6,113 bases of DNA from assembly GCA_012514855.1 (NCBI GenBank), contig JAAYZL010000367.1, positions 1-6,113 on the forward strand, given 5' to 3'. The position numbers and the translations under genes were made by a program. The notes beneath the pieces are model-generated. The model worked only from the letters and a program-made list of their open reading frames with translations, was not told the DNA's origin and made no database searches. Source of the DNA: Clostridiales bacterium (GTDB taxonomy: Bacteria; Bacillota_A; Clostridia; Christensenellales; Aristaeellaceae). Positions 5,985 to 6,113 of the stretch are shown in pieces. Numbering within the stretch: the stretch's first letter is position 1; each line of letters starts with the position of its first letter.

Positions 5985-6017
5985 ATGAAGCGGGCAAGGG
6001 GTAATCGGCCGATATGA
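5985..6017 (+). CDS. Possible 10-codon leader peptide overlapping the ftsA start
   Basis: ATG at 5985 opens a frame encoding MKRARGNRPI and ends at TGA 6015-6017, which overlaps the ftsA ATG as ATGA. Its ribosome site is poor (GGGA at 5978-5981, three nt before ATG). The overlap is the arrangement used for translational coupling, and the ftsA Shine-Dalgarno site itself is weak and distant. It may equally be chance, because a frame this short is expected often. Confidence 0.2.
   Translation: MKRARGNRPI
6004..6013. promoter_or_regulatory. Palindrome ATCGGCCGAT touching the ftsA start codon
   Basis: A perfect 10-bp palindrome fills the space between the likely ftsA ribosome site (AAGGGG, 5996-6001) and ATG at 6014. 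The distance of 12 nt from AAGGGG to ATG is long. With no loop bases it is poor as an RNA hairpin, so it may be incidental or a DNA site. Confidence 0.25.
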
Positions 6018-6113
6018 AAACGCAAGTCGCCGCCATCGACTTTGGCACGTCAAAAATCGTCACGCTGATCGCGCAGAGCGGCGGTCTGAATCGCTGCGAC
6101 ATCGTGGGCTCGG
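6014..6113 (+). CDS. ftsA: FtsA, actin-like divisome protein (N-terminal start only)
   Basis: The first 33 codons and one further base are present before the window ends. They read MKTQVAAIDFGTSKIVTLIA followed by QSGGLNRCDIVGSG-type sequence. AIDFGTSKIVTLIA at residues 7-20 is the phosphate-1 nucleotide-binding loop of the actin/Hsp70 ATPase fold in the form typical of FtsA. FtsA binds FtsZ and tethers it to the membrane through a C-terminal amphipathic helix that is outside the window. MreB and DnaK share the loop, but the wording of the motif and the position after ftsQ favour FtsA. The ATG at 6014 is the only plausible start, since an in-frame TAA at 6002-6004 closes the frame just upstream. 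Ribosome binding looks weak (AAGGGG, 12 nt before). It is likely transcribed from the promoter at 5926-5954. Confidence 0.88.
   Translation, partial: MKTQVAAIDFGTSKIVTLIAQSGGLNRCDIVGS

Noticed and set aside
5729..6053. Small frames of 67-98 codons on both strands in the ftsQ-ftsA spacer
   Set aside because: They run across the inverted repeat and the promoter, show no Shine-Dalgarno site or membrane/domain pattern, and have base composition unlike the genes.

Overview
This is a plus-strand segment of a division and cell wall (dcw) cluster. In order it holds the 3' end of murE, complete mraY, murD, ftsW, murA and ftsQ, and the first 100 bases of ftsA. Coding DNA is G+C-rich with strong G/C preference at third codon positions, and Shine-Dalgarno sites are good. 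The murA-ftsQ adjacency, the short DivIB-type FtsQ and the presence of ftsA argue for a high-G+C member of Bacillota (class Clostridia, perhaps an Oscillospirales or Christensenellales type). Most Actinobacteria are disfavoured because they lack ftsA. The lineage is an inference from gene content only.

Layout: positions 1-5646 look like one tightly packed transcription unit. murE and mraY are 18 nt apart and mraY and murD 15 nt apart. murD and ftsW overlap by 4 nt through TTGA. ftsW and murA are separated by 92 nt, or overlap by 1 nt if an upstream murA start is used. murA and ftsQ are 12 nt apart with a strong Shine-Dalgarno site. No promoter or clear intrinsic terminator was seen inside this unit.

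The genes belong to one pathway. MurA makes the first committed precursor. MurD and MurE add D-Glu and the diamino acid. MraY moves the pentapeptide onto the lipid carrier to give lipid I. FtsW polymerises lipid II at the septum. FtsQ and FtsA are divisome scaffold and membrane-anchor proteins. murF, usual between murE and mraY, and murG, usual next to ftsW, are missing from their expected places.

The only sizeable noncoding stretch is 5647-6013, and it holds the less ordinary content. There is a roughly 180-bp imperfect inverted repeat whose left end overlaps the last codons of ftsQ, with a compact hairpin inside its right arm. Then come an exact 9-bp-arm palindrome, a likely sigma-A-type promoter, and a short ftsA leader containing a 10-codon reading frame and a second palindrome touching the ftsA start codon. 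ftsA (probably with ftsZ behind it) therefore seems to be separately transcribed. I see no novel enzymatic system here. The genes are conventional, and the spacer is the part worth examining.
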